Notes: generated from the sequence alone by a model not told the origin. Positions 1 through 9,566 are shown, counted from the stretch's first letter. The stretch is 64,000 bases of DNA from Arthrobacter pascens (GCF_030816475.1 NZ_JAUSXF010000001.1:1488001-1552000), one strand, 5' to 3'. Numbers and translations: made by a program.

Positions 1-2
1 TC

Positions 3-86
3 ACCCTGAACCGGATGCAGATCACCGCTGTCGTGAACGGCACCCTGCCCACCGAAGACCCGGCCAGGCTGGTTGCGCTGAGCTAG
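3..86 (+). CDS. C-terminal end of an unidentified protein (5' part outside window)
   Basis: An open frame enters from the left edge and stops at a TAG at 84-86. It encodes the last 27 residues, ending in ...TEDPARLVALS. The tail is too short to assign a family. It converges on the marR-type gene, whose stop lies 25 bp further on. Codon use fits a real high-GC gene, but nothing else supports it. Confidence 0.4.
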   Translation, partial: TLNRMQITAVVNGTLPTEDPARLVALS

Positions 87-110
87 CCGCTGCCGTTAGC
101 AGAGTGCTGC

Positions 111-599
111 CTATTTCGCCGCCGGTGGGGCGGCCGCCTGCCGGGAGCCCACGGAATTCCGGAGCTTCTCGGTCAGCCGCTTGAGTTCCCTCTGCTCGGC
201 GGCAGTCAGTGCGGGTCCCATGAGCCCGGAGATGTCCCGGACATGCTCCCTGCCGATGTCCTTCTGGAGTTCCACGCCTTCCTCCGTCAGTTTCAGCAGC
301 ACGCCGCGGCCGTCGTCCGGGGCGGGCATCCGCGCGACGAGGCCGCGCTTCTCCAGCCTCTCGACCAGCCTGGAAAGGCTCGACTGGCTCAGCAGGACAT
401 GGTCGTTCAGCTCGTTCAGCCGCAGCCAGCCGGACGGACAGCGGGAGAGGGTGAACAGGACGTCGTACTCGTTGAGAGCCAGTTTCCGGAAGGCAGGTGC
501 GGCCTGGAGCTTCCTCATCACTGCCACCTGTGCCCGGAACAGCGACTCCCAGGTCTCTGCGGCAAGCCGCACGGGCGATTCGGATCGGGTGGTGTTCAT
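111..599 (-). CDS. MarR family transcriptional regulator, likely repressor of the upstream LLM oxidoreductase operon
   Basis: This 162-residue protein is a winged-helix MarR regulator of usual family length. A helical N-terminus is followed by the recognition region LLSQSSLSRLVERLEKRG and the wing LVARMPAPDDGRGVLLKLTEEG. Such proteins bind short palindromes as dimers and usually respond to phenolic or oxidative ligands. The start overlaps the stop of the LLM oxidoreductase in the string GTGATGA, so the two genes are translationally coupled. The ATG at 597-599 is preferred, and the GTG one codon earlier is possible. The operon's promoter region carries a perfect 18-bp palindrome (1781-1798), suggesting autorepression. 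The ligand cannot be read from the sequence. Confidence 0.88.
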   Translation of the reverse strand: MNTTRSESPVRLAAETWESLFRAQVAVMRKLQAAPAFRKLALNEYDVLFTLSRCPSGWLRLNELNDHVLLSQSSLSRLVERLEKRGLVARMPAPDDGRGVLLKLTEEGVELQKDIGREHVRDISGLMGPALTAAEQRELKRLTEKLRNSVGSRQAAAPPAAK

Positions 600-1723
600 C
601 ACGCCTCCGAGGCTGCTGTTTCCGCCGGGGCGGCCTCGCCGCCCTGCTCAGCTACCAGGGCTGCAACGCGGCCGGCATGGGTCGGCGGATCGGGAACGTG
701 GGCCGGCTTGAGGGCCTCGTACTCCTTGCGGAGGACCGGGAGGACCTCCTCGCCGAACAGGTCAAGCTGTTCCAGCACCGTCTTGAGGGGCAGTCCTGCG
801 TGGTCGATCAGGAACAGCTGGCGCTGGTAGTCGCCGAAGTACTCGCGGAACGTCAGGGTCTTTTCAATGACTTCCTGCGGGCTGCCCACAGTGAGCGGGG
901 TCTGCGACGTGAAGTCCTCAAGGGACGGGCCGTGCCCGTAGACGGGAGCATTATCGAAGTACGGGCGGAATTCCTTGACCGCGTCCTGGGAGTTCTTCCG
1001 CATGAAGAACTGACCTCCAAGGCCGACGATCGCCTGGTCTGCCTTGCCGTGGCCGTAGTGCTCGTAGCGTTCGCGGTAGAGGCTGATCAGCTGCTGGTAG
1101 TGCTCCTTGGGCCAGAAGATGTTGTTCGCAAAGAAGCCGTCGCCGTAGTACGCGGCAACTTCCGCAATCTGCGGGGTGCGGATGGAGCCGTGCCACACGA
1201 AGGGGGCGACGCCGTCGAGCGGGCGCGGGGTCGAGGTGAAGTTCTGGAGCGGGGTGCGGAACTTGCCTGACCAGTTGACCGTGTCTTCGTCCCACAGCCG
1301 GCGGAGCAGGCTGTAGTTCTCGATGGCCAGTTCCACGCCGTCCTGGATGTTCTTGCCGAACCAGGGATACACCGGTGCCGTGTTGCCGCGGCCCAGGACC
1401 AGGTCCACGCGGCCATCGGCCAGGTGCTGGAGCATGGCGAAGTCCTCGGCGATCTTGACCGGGTCATTCGTGGTGATCAGGGTTGTGGCGGTGGAGAGGA
1501 TAATCCGCTCTGTCTGCGCCGCGATGTAGGCCAGGGTGGTGGTGGGCGACGACGAGAAGAAGGGCCGGTTGTGGTGCTCGCCGATGGCGTAGACATCCAT
1601 GCCGATTTCCTCGACCTTTTTGGCGATGGCCACCGAGGCTTTGATTCGCTCGTTCTCACTGGGCGTGCGGCCTGTGGTGGGGTCAGTGGTGATGTCGCTG
1701 ACGCTGAATACGCCGATCTGCAT
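599..1723 (-). CDS. LLM class flavin-dependent oxidoreductase (luciferase-like monooxygenase)
   Basis: The 374-residue protein has the bacterial luciferase-like TIM-barrel pattern. It begins MQIGVFSVSDI, then shows GMDVYAIGEHHNRPFF, a phosphate/flavin-binding region RVDLVLGRGNTAPVYPW and a C-terminal NTIFW/ENYSLLRRLW-type pattern. It is probably an FMN- or F420-dependent oxidoreductase of unknown substrate. I chose ATG 1721-1723 because GGAAGG sits correctly upstream; an in-frame start 72 bp earlier lies inside the operator and would add a non-homologous-looking tail. The last bases overlap the downstream marR-type gene. The C-terminal 25 residues are Ala/Glu-rich and probably unstructured. 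Confidence 0.88.
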   Translation of the reverse strand: MQIGVFSVSDITTDPTTGRTPSENERIKASVAIAKKVEEIGMDVYAIGEHHNRPFFSSSPTTTLAYIAAQTERIILSTATTLITTNDPVKIAEDFAMLQHLADGRVDLVLGRGNTAPVYPWFGKNIQDGVELAIENYSLLRRLWDEDTVNWSGKFRTPLQNFTSTPRPLDGVAPFVWHGSIRTPQIAEVAAYYGDGFFANNIFWPKEHYQQLISLYRERYEHYGHGKADQAIVGLGGQFFMRKNSQDAVKEFRPYFDNAPVYGHGPSLEDFTSQTPLTVGSPQEVIEKTLTFREYFGDYQRQLFLIDHAGLPLKTVLEQLDLFGEEVLPVLRKEYEALKPAHVPDPPTHAGRVAALVAEQGGEAAPAETAASEA

Positions 1724-1780
1724 GATGTGCCTTCCGTTGCTGGCTTCTTCTCCGGGCTTGTTTTCCACTGTACCCGAAAC

Positions 1781-1798
1781 TAGATGCATTTGCATCTA
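1781..1798. promoter_or_regulatory. 18-bp palindromic operator, probable MarR-type binding site
   Basis: TAGATGCATTTGCATCTA is a perfect inverted repeat with 8-bp arms and a 2-bp centre. It lies 58 bp upstream of the LLM oxidoreductase start, in the gap behind the RND exporter gene. Size and symmetry are typical of MarR-family dimer sites. The likely binder is the MarR protein encoded at the end of the same operon. Confidence 0.7.
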
Positions 1799-1840
1799 TC
1801 GCCGCATATAACGCAGCCTTGGAGAAAATATTCCCTTCTG

Positions 1841-4800
1841 CTATTCAGCGTCCCCGGGGGCGGCACGGCGTCCGCTGACCTTGGGAACCATGCCGGTGGT
1901 CCAGTCCTGTAACTCGGCGTCCACGTCGTTCGCCGGTCCGAACTCCAGCCGCTCATGCATGGCATGGAGCAGCGACTTCTTTTCCCGGCGGCCCTCCACG
2001 AGCCGGTAGAGGACGGGGACCAGCACGAGTGTCAGGGCCGTGGAGGAAACCAGGCCGCCAATCACCACGACGGCGAGCGGCTGCGAGATGAAGCCCCCGC
2101 CCCCGGTGAGCCCAAGGGCCATCGGTGTGAGCGCGAAGACAGTTGCCAGCGCTGTCATCAGGATGGGACGAAGGCGCTGCCTGGCCCCGTGGGTGATCGC
2201 GTCCGCGACACTCATGCCAGGGAGGCCGTTCCGCGGCTGCCTGTATTGGTTGATCAGGTCAATGAGCACAATGGCGTTGGTCACCACGATCCCCACCAGC
2301 ATCAGCATGCCGATCAGCGAGGGCAACCCCAAGGGAACGCCGGTCACCAGGAGCATCCCCACCGCCCCGGTCGCCGCGAAGGGGACGGAGACAAGGAGGA
2401 TCAGTGGCTGGACCAGGGACTTGAAGGTGGCCACCATGATCACGTACACGATCGCGATTGCAGCAAGGAGTGCCAGCCCGAGCTGCTGGAAAGACTCGGC
2501 CTGCTGTGTGGTCGCACCGCCGATTTCAGCCGTGACTCCGGGCGGGAGCTGGACCGATGTGAGCCGCTTCTGCACCTCCGCATTCACCGCGCCCAGATTG
2601 GAGCCCGACGGCGTCACGGAGACTTTTGCGGTCCGCTGGCCGTTGCTGGCCGTGATGGAAACCGGCACGTCCACCTGCTCGACGGATGCGATGCTGCCAA
2701 GCGTCAGGGGCCCGCGGGCGGCCGGAAGCGCGATGTTCCGCACAGCCTCCAGGCTGGTGAACTGTGTTCCTTCGCCTATCTGGACGGGAAAGTCATCAGT
2801 GTCGATCCGGACATTGCCGGCCGGCACAGGGCTGATGGTGGAGGCCAGGACCCCTGCCACCTGCTCCTCGTTGAGTCCGGCTGCCACGGTCTTTGCCCTG
2901 TCCAGTTTGACCTGCACCACGGGCTGGATGGCGGCGAGGTTGGTGGCCACCTCACTGGCTCCCGGTGCCCCGGTCATGGCCTGGACCATCGCATCACTGG
3001 CCTGGCGGAGGTCAGCCGAGTTCCCCGCCTTGAGGGTGATGTCAACGGTGGAGGATGTGCCGAAACCGCCCTGCTGGGAGCCGACCGAGATCTTCCCGGC
3101 GTCAGCCACTTTGGCCAGCTCTGCCCGGACGGTGTCCTGCAGTCGGGCCTGGTTGGCCTTTTCATCCGTGACCACAGTGAAAGTGGAATTGGACGCGCCG
3201 GATGACGTCAGGGCGGCGAACCCGCTTTGGGCATTGCCGGAAGTGACCTGGACGTTCTTCACCCCGTCGATGCGCCGCAGCAGCTCTTCCAGCCTTGTAG
3301 CGGCCGTGCTTGTATCCGCCAGGCTTGTTCCGGCCGGAAGCACCTGGCGGACTGTCATGCTGTTCTCACCGGACCGGCCGAGCAGATCGGTCGCCAGCAG
3401 CGGCGTCATGGCGGCGGTACCACCCAGGACCAGGACAGCTGCTATCAGTGTCACTACCGGGTGCTTCTGGGTCTTGGCCAGGACAGGCAGATACCCGCGC
3501 TGGAGCATGCTCTTCCGCTCAGCCTCCTGAGCCTTCGCCCGGGCCGCGGCAGCTGACTCACGAACGGCAGCGGACTCAAGAAGAGCGGCGGATCCGGCGG
3601 GAGTCTTCAGGAACCAGTAGGCGAGGACCGGCACGATCGTCAAGGAGACGAGCAGCGATGAGAGCAAGGCCATGGTCACTGTCAGCGCGAAGGGCCGGAA
3701 GAGTTCGCCGGCAAGCTCGCCCACAAACGCAATGGGCAGAAAAACAGCAACGGTGGTCAGTGTGGAGGCCGTGATGGCGCCGGCAACCTCACGGATGGCG
3801 GTCAGGATGGCCGTGACTTTGTCCTCGCCGTAACTAAGGTGGCGCTTGATGTTCTCGATGACCACAATCGAATCGTCCACTACCCGGCCTATGGCGATCG
3901 TGAGCGCGCCGAGGGTCAGGATGTTCAGCGAATAACCCGTTGCCGTGAGGCCGATGAAAGTGATCAGGAGCGACAGCGGGATGGACACTGCCGTGACCAG
4001 GGTGGAGCGGGCTGAGAGCAGGAACACCAGGATCACGGCGACGGCGAAGCCCAGGCCCAGGAGGCCCTCGGTGGTGAGGTCCTTGATGGATTTCTCAATG
4101 AACGGTGCCTGGTCGAATACCGGCGTGAACCTGGCGTTGGATCCCAGCTCGGCTTCGAGCCCGGCCAGCGAATCCTTCACCGCATGGGAAATTCCCACGG
4201 TGTCGCCTTCGGGCTTCTTTGTCACCGAAACAGCCAGGGTTTCCTTCCCGTTCGTCCGTGTGATGGACGTGCGCGGGTCGTCCTTGAGGCTGACATCGGC
4301 CACCGTGCCGATGGTGGCCGCGTCCTTGGCGCCGCCCAGCGGCAGGCCCTTGATGGCGTCAAGGGAATCCACGGGGCTGCCGACCTGCAGCGAAAGCGTC
4401 TTGCCTTGCTCCTCGACGGTCCCGGCCGGAACCAGCGCGCCGTTGTTGCTGAGCGCATTCCGGATGGACTGGATGGTGACGCCCATGGCTGCCATGGCAT
4501 CGGCGCGGGGAAGGATTTCGATGTGCTGGGTGGCGCCGCCGGTCACGTCAGCGCCGCGGACGCCGTCGATCTTCTGCAGCCTGGGAACGCTGAGGCGTTG
4601 CAGGTCCGCGTTCAGCTCGCTGAGCGGTTTGTCCGATGATACGGCCAGGAACACGATGGGGAAGTCGCTGATGCTGCCGGCGATCGCCTGCGGCTGAACG
4701 TCATCCGGCAGGGAGCGCTTGGCATTGGAAATGGCACGGTCGATCTGGTTCCGGGCACGGTCAAGGTTTGAGCCGTAGGTGAAGGCCATGGTGATCTGAG

Positions 4801-5068
4801 AGACGCCGTTGCGCGACGTGGAGGAAGTGGACTCCAGGCCTTCGACGCCGTTCAAAGCCTTCTCCAGCGGCGTGCTTACCTGCTTGTCCACTACTTCCGG
4901 CGAGGCCCCGGGCATGGCTGTCAGGACTGTGATCTGCGGGAACTCGATGGAGGGTATGAGTTCCTGCTTCAGCGATGACATGGTGATCACGCCGAACACC
5001 GAGGCAAAGACGGTGATCAGCGCGATCAGGGCCCGGTTCGCGAGTGAGAGTTGTGCCAGCCGGAACAT
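1841..5068 (-). CDS. RND-type efflux transporter permease (AcrB/SwrC-like)
   Basis: The 1075-residue integral membrane protein has the duplicated RND architecture: TM1 at about residues 10-32, two large extracytoplasmic loops, and two six-helix blocks. The first block carries the proton-relay signature AIGRVVDDSIVVIENIKRHL with the conserved Asp pair. The N-terminus (LANRALIALITVFASVFGV, QELIPSIEFPQITV) resembles Gram-positive SwrC/YerP proteins. It would use the proton gradient to export hydrophobic compounds from the membrane or cell surface. No membrane-fusion protein or outer-membrane channel gene is nearby, as expected in a cell with one membrane. The C-terminus is cytoplasmic and charged. 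It lies 24 bp downstream of mqo and may be cotranscribed with it. Confidence 0.9.
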   Translation of the reverse strand: MFRLAQLSLANRALIALITVFASVFGVITMSSLKQELIPSIEFPQITVLTAMPGASPEVVDKQVSTPLEKALNGVEGLESTSSTSRNGVSQITMAFTYGSNLDRARNQIDRAISNAKRSLPDDVQPQAIAGSISDFPIVFLAVSSDKPLSELNADLQRLSVPRLQKIDGVRGADVTGGATQHIEILPRADAMAAMGVTIQSIRNALSNNGALVPAGTVEEQGKTLSLQVGSPVDSLDAIKGLPLGGAKDAATIGTVADVSLKDDPRTSITRTNGKETLAVSVTKKPEGDTVGISHAVKDSLAGLEAELGSNARFTPVFDQAPFIEKSIKDLTTEGLLGLGFAVAVILVFLLSARSTLVTAVSIPLSLLITFIGLTATGYSLNILTLGALTIAIGRVVDDSIVVIENIKRHLSYGEDKVTAILTAIREVAGAITASTLTTVAVFLPIAFVGELAGELFRPFALTVTMALLSSLLVSLTIVPVLAYWFLKTPAGSAALLESAAVRESAAAARAKAQEAERKSMLQRGYLPVLAKTQKHPVVTLIAAVLVLGGTAAMTPLLATDLLGRSGENSMTVRQVLPAGTSLADTSTAATRLEELLRRIDGVKNVQVTSGNAQSGFAALTSSGASNSTFTVVTDEKANQARLQDTVRAELAKVADAGKISVGSQQGGFGTSSTVDITLKAGNSADLRQASDAMVQAMTGAPGASEVATNLAAIQPVVQVKLDRAKTVAAGLNEEQVAGVLASTISPVPAGNVRIDTDDFPVQIGEGTQFTSLEAVRNIALPAARGPLTLGSIASVEQVDVPVSITASNGQRTAKVSVTPSGSNLGAVNAEVQKRLTSVQLPPGVTAEIGGATTQQAESFQQLGLALLAAIAIVYVIMVATFKSLVQPLILLVSVPFAATGAVGMLLVTGVPLGLPSLIGMLMLVGIVVTNAIVLIDLINQYRQPRNGLPGMSVADAITHGARQRLRPILMTALATVFALTPMALGLTGGGGFISQPLAVVVIGGLVSSTALTLVLVPVLYRLVEGRREKKSLLHAMHERLEFGPANDVDAELQDWTTGMVPKVSGRRAAPGDAE

Positions 5069-5092
5069 CGCGGGACTCCTGTGGTTTGAGGG

Positions 5093-6595
5093 TCAGCGGG
5101 AGGCCGAGACGCTCTCCAACTGGAGCGACTTTGCCGTTGCACTCTCGAGCTCCGCGGCCAGTTCCGGGTTGTCATCGAGCTTGACGCCGTATCCGGGCAT
5201 CATGTCCTTGAGCTTGGCCTGCCAGCCCTTGAAGTTCTTCGGGAAGGACTTCTGCAGCAGTTCGATCATGATGGGCACCGCGGTGGAAGCACCGGGGGAT
5301 GCGCCCAACAGCGCTCCGATGGATCCGTCGCGGCCCGCGATCACTTCGGTCCCGAACTGCAGCACGCCGCCCTTCTTCGGGTCTTTCTTAATGATCTGTA
5401 CACGCTGGCCGGCCGTAATGAGTTCCCAGTCGCCGTCCTTGGCCTCCGGATAGTATTCGCGCAGGGCTTCCACCTTGTCGCCGTGGCGCTTAGCGACTTC
5501 CTTGATCAGGTAGGCCGTCAGGTCCATGTTGTCCTTGGCGACTGCCAGCATCGGAATGATGTTGTGGGGCCGGATGGACAGAGGCAGGTCCAGGTACGAG
5601 CCGCTCTTCAAGAAGTTGGTGGAGAACCCGGCGTACGGCCCGAACAGCAGCGAGCGCTTGCCGTTGACGTAGCGCGTGTCCAGGTGCGGAACGGACATGG
5701 GCGGGGCGCCGACGGAAGCCTGGCCATAAACCTTGGCGCTGTGCTGCGCCGCCAGTGACTGGTCCGTGCAGCGGAAGAACTGGCCGGAGACGGGGAAGCC
5801 GCCGAAACCCTTGCTTTCCGGAATGCCGGAGGCCTGAAGCAGGTGAAGCGCGCCGCCGCCTGCACCGACGAAGACAAACTTTGCGTGGATCTTCCCGTGT
5901 TCCCCGGAGGCCGGGTACTTCAGCGAAAGGTCCCAGCCGCCGTCGGAAGCCTTGGAGATGCCAGTGACTTCATGGCCGTAGTTGACCTCGACGCCGTTGT
6001 TCCCCAGGTAGGTGGTCAGTTCCCGGGTGAGTGCGCCGAAGTCGACGTCGGTCCCTTCGGCTGCGCGGGTTGCGGCGATGCGCTGCTGGCGGTCGCGGCC
6101 CTTGACGATCAGCGGCGCCCATTTGGCGATCTGGCCGTGGTCCTCGGAGTATTCCATGCTGCGGAACAGCGTGTGGCCCTTGAGCGCCTCATACCGGGTC
6201 CGGAGGAATTTGGTGTTGTCCTCGCCGATGACAAAGCTCATGTGCGGGACGGTGTGGATGAAGCCCTGGGGCGATCCGATCAGGGAACGCTCCACGAGGT
6301 GGGACCAGAACTGCCGGGAGAGCTGAAACTGCTCGTTGATGAGCAAGGCCTTCGAAGGGTTAACGGAGCCGTCTTTGGCTGCGGGGGTGTAATTGAGCTC
6401 ACAGAGGGCGGCATGGCCCGTTCCTGCGTTGTTCCACGGTCCGGAGCTTTCCAGTCCGGGTTCATCGAGCCGTTCGAAAAGGGAGATGCTCCAGTCCGGC
6501 TCAAGCTGCTTGATGAACGCACCCAGCGTGGCGCTCATGATGCCGCCGCCAATCAGGACGACGTCGGCATGTTGGGTCTTGGAAATGAAAGTCAC
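5093..6595 (-). CDS. mqo: Malate:quinone oxidoreductase
   Basis: At 500 residues it has full family length. An N-terminal FAD-binding fold ([19 protein letters not shown], about residues 10-28) is followed by the Mqo-typical [25 protein letters not shown] and, near the C-terminus, [22 protein letters not shown]. The enzyme oxidises malate to oxaloacetate at the cytoplasmic membrane and passes electrons to quinone, doing the TCA step irreversibly. In many actinobacteria it works beside, or in place of, NAD-malate dehydrogenase. Upstream is a hairpin (6642-6670) that ends the solute-binding-protein gene, so mqo should have its own promoter in the short gap at 6596-6641. Confidence 0.97.
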   Translation of the reverse strand: MTFISKTQHADVVLIGGGIMSATLGAFIKQLEPDWSISLFERLDEPGLESSGPWNNAGTGHAALCELNYTPAAKDGSVNPSKALLINEQFQLSRQFWSHLVERSLIGSPQGFIHTVPHMSFVIGEDNTKFLRTRYEALKGHTLFRSMEYSEDHGQIAKWAPLIVKGRDRQQRIAATRAAEGTDVDFGALTRELTTYLGNNGVEVNYGHEVTGISKASDGGWDLSLKYPASGEHGKIHAKFVFVGAGGGALHLLQASGIPESKGFGGFPVSGQFFRCTDQSLAAQHSAKVYGQASVGAPPMSVPHLDTRYVNGKRSLLFGPYAGFSTNFLKSGSYLDLPLSIRPHNIIPMLAVAKDNMDLTAYLIKEVAKRHGDKVEALREYYPEAKDGDWELITAGQRVQIIKKDPKKGGVLQFGTEVIAGRDGSIGALLGASPGASTAVPIMIELLQKSFPKNFKGWQAKLKDMMPGYGVKLDDNPELAAELESATAKSLQLESVSASR

Positions 6596-6641
6596 AATCA
6601 GTCTCCGATAGCAGCGGCTCTGGCTGTCACAGAATATCCCC

Positions 6642-6670
6642 GCCCGGCCACATACTGAAATTGGCCGGGC
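6642..6670 (-). terminator. Hairpin terminator after the solute-binding-protein gene
   Basis: GCCCGGCCA (6642-6650) pairs perfectly with TGGCCGGGC (6662-6670) across an 11-nt loop. It begins just past the stop of the minus-strand gene at 6674. There is no U-tract, which is common in high-GC actinobacteria. Confidence 0.6.
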
Positions 6671-6673
6671 CCG

Positions 6674-8347
6674 TCAAGGCTTTAGCTGGACCTTCGTGAA
6701 AACTTCGTTTAAGACAGGAGACGCCGGGTAGCTGAGCACGCGGTCAGACAAGGCAAGCGCCGAGATGGGGAAGGCAATTGGGACGGCAGGGATGGAGGCT
6801 GCGATCTGGGCGTTGATGGTGCGGTACTGGTCGTCGCGGTCTTTGCCATCGGGCATGCCGCGTGCGCGGTTGATCTTGGAGAAGACCTGCGGGTCCTGGT
6901 ACCCGAACTCGCCGTTCTTCTCGCCGAACAGCGGGCCCAGGAAGTTGTCGGGATCCGCATAGGCTCCGTTCCAGCCGAGCAGGTGAAGGGCATGGTCGCC
7001 GGGTGACTGGACTTTTTGGAGGTACCCGTCGGACCAGTCCACCGGCACCGGCTTGATGTTCAGTCCGACGGCTACCAGCTGCCGGCTGATTTCGGCGTAC
7101 ACCTTCTCGGGCGTGGGGAGGTACGGCCGGGTGGCGTTGAGCGGGTAGTAGAACCTCAGCTCCTCACCCGCATAGCCGGCGTCGGAGAGATAGGTCTTGG
7201 CCTTGTCCGGGTCGTGGCCCAGTGTCGGAGCGCTGTTGTTGAAGCCACTGATTTTGGGCGGGACGAACTGGCTTGCCTGCGCTGTGTTGTCGATGAAGAA
7301 CTTGCGGATCAGGAAGTCCTTGTCGATCGCCATTTCGATCGCCTGGCGGATCTTGTCTTTTTGCAGGAGCGGCAGGTCCTGGTTGATGCCCAGGTACATG
7401 ACGGAGAAGGGGTCACGCTGGACAATCTGCTTGCCGCGCTTCACCAGCTGGTCGAAGTTTCCGACCGTGACGGCGTCATACCCGTCGATCTTGCCGTCCA
7501 GGAGGGCCTGGAGCCGCGTCTCGGGGTGGTCGTAGGTGAGGAAATTGATCGTGGCGATCTGGCCCCGGCTGCCCCAGTAGCTGTTGTTGCTGACCAGCGT
7601 GACGCCGGTGTCGCCCCAGGCGGACAGGCTGAACGGGCCCGTTCCCACGGGGTTGCTGGCGAAGGCGGACAACGGCTGGCCCCCGCGTGTCTTGTCCAGG
7701 ACGTCGGCGGTGCCCTTGACGAGCGCTGTCGGGGAGGCGATGGCGAAGGCGGGAAGGGTCAGCGCCTGCAGGAAGGCGGTGAAGCGCTGGGTCAGATCGA
7801 TGCGTACGGTATCCGGGGACAGGGCGGTGCAGCTCTTGAAGATCGACAGGGACGCCTCGTCGGAGTGGGCTTTGAACACGCCCTTGAAGGAGCTGCCCGG
7901 GGCCTGTTTCCTGAGCGCTTCAGAGAAGGTGAACCAGCGGTTGAAATTGGCGCACACGGCGTCAGCGTTGAAGGGGGTGCCGTCCTGGAAGGTGACGCCG
8001 CTGCGGAGGGTGAAGGTGTAGGTACGGCCTTCGTCGGATTCGCTCCATTCCGTGGCCAGCAGGGGAGTGGGCTTGCCGGTTGTCTGGTCCACCCCCACCA
8101 GGCCTTCGAGGATCTGCCGGGTGATGCGGTAGGTTTCCACGTCGTTGGAGAGGGCAGGGTCCAGTCCCAGGGGCTGGGACGCGGTGCCGAAGTTGAAGGT
8201 GGCCGTTGGTGTGGCTTCGGGGGGTGTTGTAGAGGGAGTTGTGGAGGTGGGCGAGGGTGCCGGGACTCCCGTGCAGGACGTTGCCGTCAACGCGAGGAGG
8301 ACGGCGCCGGTCTTGATCACCGTTCGCCGCGATGTACTGCTGGGCAC
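6674..8347 (-). CDS. ABC transporter substrate-binding lipoprotein, family 5 (peptide/nickel type)
   Basis: The 557-residue extracytoplasmic protein has SBP_bac_5 features: FNFGTASQPLGLDPALSNDVETYRI at the mature N-terminus, LLATEWSESDEGRTYTFTLR, and RQAIEMAIDKDFLI. The leader contains SRRTVIKTG, a twin-arginine motif, followed by a hydrophobic core and a lipobox-like ATSC, so it is probably a Tat-exported lipoprotein. I start it at GTG 8345-8347, preceded by AGAGGTGAT at good spacing; the frame stays open another 50 codons upstream without homology-like sequence. No permease or ATPase genes are adjacent, so this is an orphan binding protein. Its ligand (oligopeptide, metal or other) is unknown. 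Confidence 0.88.
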   Translation of the reverse strand: MPSSTSRRTVIKTGAVLLALTATSCTGVPAPSPTSTTPSTTPPEATPTATFNFGTASQPLGLDPALSNDVETYRITRQILEGLVGVDQTTGKPTPLLATEWSESDEGRTYTFTLRSGVTFQDGTPFNADAVCANFNRWFTFSEALRKQAPGSSFKGVFKAHSDEASLSIFKSCTALSPDTVRIDLTQRFTAFLQALTLPAFAIASPTALVKGTADVLDKTRGGQPLSAFASNPVGTGPFSLSAWGDTGVTLVSNNSYWGSRGQIATINFLTYDHPETRLQALLDGKIDGYDAVTVGNFDQLVKRGKQIVQRDPFSVMYLGINQDLPLLQKDKIRQAIEMAIDKDFLIRKFFIDNTAQASQFVPPKISGFNNSAPTLGHDPDKAKTYLSDAGYAGEELRFYYPLNATRPYLPTPEKVYAEISRQLVAVGLNIKPVPVDWSDGYLQKVQSPGDHALHLLGWNGAYADPDNFLGPLFGEKNGEFGYQDPQVFSKINRARGMPDGKDRDDQYRTINAQIAASIPAVPIAFPISALALSDRVLSYPASPVLNEVFTKVQLKP

Positions 8348-8497
8348 TCGTTTATCACCTCTTGGCTGCTGCCGGCACCGCTGACTGCGGACCGGGCCAA
8401 GTCTAGTTGACAGACCTTGGTGCTTCCGGGCTGATGCTCGCCAGCGGTTCGCGAATGCCGGTGCCGGGCCCGACGGACGTCCCGGCGCCACGAGCAT

Positions 8498-8535
8498 CAG
8501 GCTGCGGCCCGGTCCAGAAACCGGTCCGCAGCCTG
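8498..8535 (-). terminator. Hairpin terminator after the fasciclin lipoprotein gene
   Basis: CAGGCTGCGG (8498-8507) is the exact inverse of CCGCAGCCTG (8526-8535). It sits 18 bp past the stop of the minus-strand fasciclin gene. No U-run follows. Confidence 0.6.
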
Positions 8536-8552
8536 GTGCCGTTGGTGCATGC

Positions 8553-9227
8553 TTACTTGGGCATCAGCACCGAGTCGATCAGGTACACCGTGGCGTTGGC
8601 CGTGTGGACCCCGCCGCAGATGACGGTGGCGCCGTCAACCATGAGGGCGTCCTTGCTGCCCGTGACAGTCACGGAACCGCCCTGGACAGTGGTGTGGGTG
8701 CCCGCAATCTTGTCCGGAGTGATCTGGCCTGGGACCACGTGGTAAGTCAGGATCTTGCCCAGCAGGGCGTCGTCCGTCTTGAGGGTTTCGATGGTGGCGG
8801 CATCGATCTTGGCGAAAGCGTCATCCACTGGCGCGAAGACAGTGAATTCGCCGCTGTTCAAGGTATCCACGAGGTTGACCTTCGGATTCAGCTTGCCGGA
8901 AACAGCGGCCGTCAGCGTGGTCAGGATGGGGTTGTTGGAGGCTGCGACGGCGACAGGATCCAGCGCCATGCCCGTTACGGATCCCGCGCCGCTGGGAACC
9001 TTTGCCGCGTAGCCGGCGCACCCGGGACCGACCAGGTCGCGGGCAGGGTCCATCGCCGCAGCCGACGTTGCCGCTGGTGACGAGGCCATGCTGGATGCGG
9101 AAGGTGCCGCCGTGTTGGCCGACGGGTTCGGGGACGTGGCGGCGGTTCCACCGCAGGCGGTCAGGCTCAGCAGGGCTGCGGCTGCAACACCTGTAGCGGT
9201 GAAGGTTGTGCGCTTGAATGACTGCAT
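8553..9227 (-). CDS. Secreted fasciclin-domain lipoprotein
   Basis: This 224-residue lipoprotein has a cationic start, a hydrophobic stretch and the lipobox LTAC with Cys about residue 25. A Ser/Ala/Pro-rich linker of about 40 residues leads to one FAS1 domain. The domain shows its typical signatures: [55 protein letters not shown] and the terminal [17 protein letters not shown]1 proteins act at the cell surface, often in adhesion, and resemble mycobacterial MPT70/MPT83. It appears monocistronic, with AAGGAGAACC directly upstream of the ATG and a terminator behind it. Confidence 0.9.
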   Translation of the reverse strand: MQSFKRTTFTATGVAAAALLSLTACGGTAATSPNPSANTAAPSASSMASSPAATSAAAMDPARDLVGPGCAGYAAKVPSGAGSVTGMALDPVAVAASNNPILTTLTAAVSGKLNPKVNLVDTLNSGEFTVFAPVDDAFAKIDAATIETLKTDDALLGKILTYHVVPGQITPDKIAGTHTTVQGGSVTVTGSKDALMVDGATVICGGVHTANATVYLIDSVLMPK

Positions 9228-9397
9228 TTCGGTTCTCCTTGTTAGTGCCGATTCAATGGCCCGCCGCGGTGCTGCTGCGGCAATCGCCTCTTCCGACTCG
9301 TAGGCACCTGCCTGGGCTGGTGTCTCAAGGGCTATTCGGGCGCTGCAGCGGCCCGGATGGGTTGAATCTCAAGGAGTTTTTGGGTGCCCGCATCCGC

Positions 9398-9433
9398 GGA
9401 AAGAAAAACACCCCGGTCCAAAGACCGGGGTGT
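9398..9433 (-). terminator. Intrinsic terminator of tRNA-Leu
   Basis: An 11-bp perfect stem, ACACCCCGGTC (9408-9418) with GACCGGGGTGT (9423-9433), has a 4-nt loop. On the minus strand it is followed by TTTTTCTTT. It lies 52 bp past the tRNA-Leu 3' end and is the most classical terminator in this part of the window. Confidence 0.85.
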
Positions 9434-9484
9434 AAACGGGTGATTCGAATCATGCGTAAAGGATGACCCGCCTCACCACAGTTG

Positions 9485-9566
9485 TGCGCAAGGGGGGACT
9501 TGAACCCCCACGCCCGAAGGCACAGGAACCTAAATCCTGCGTGTCTGCCAATTTCACCACTCGCGC
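9485..9566 (-). tRNA. tRNA-Leu (anticodon UAG)
   Basis: The 82-nt cloverleaf has acceptor GCGCGAG pairing with CTTGCGC (one G-U). The anticodon stem-loop is CAGGA-TTTAGGT-TCCTG with anticodon TAG, then a class-II long variable arm (GTGCCTTCGGGCGT) and T-arm GGGGG-TTCAAGT-CCCCC. The discriminator is A. CCA is not encoded, so it must be added after transcription. Confidence 0.95.
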
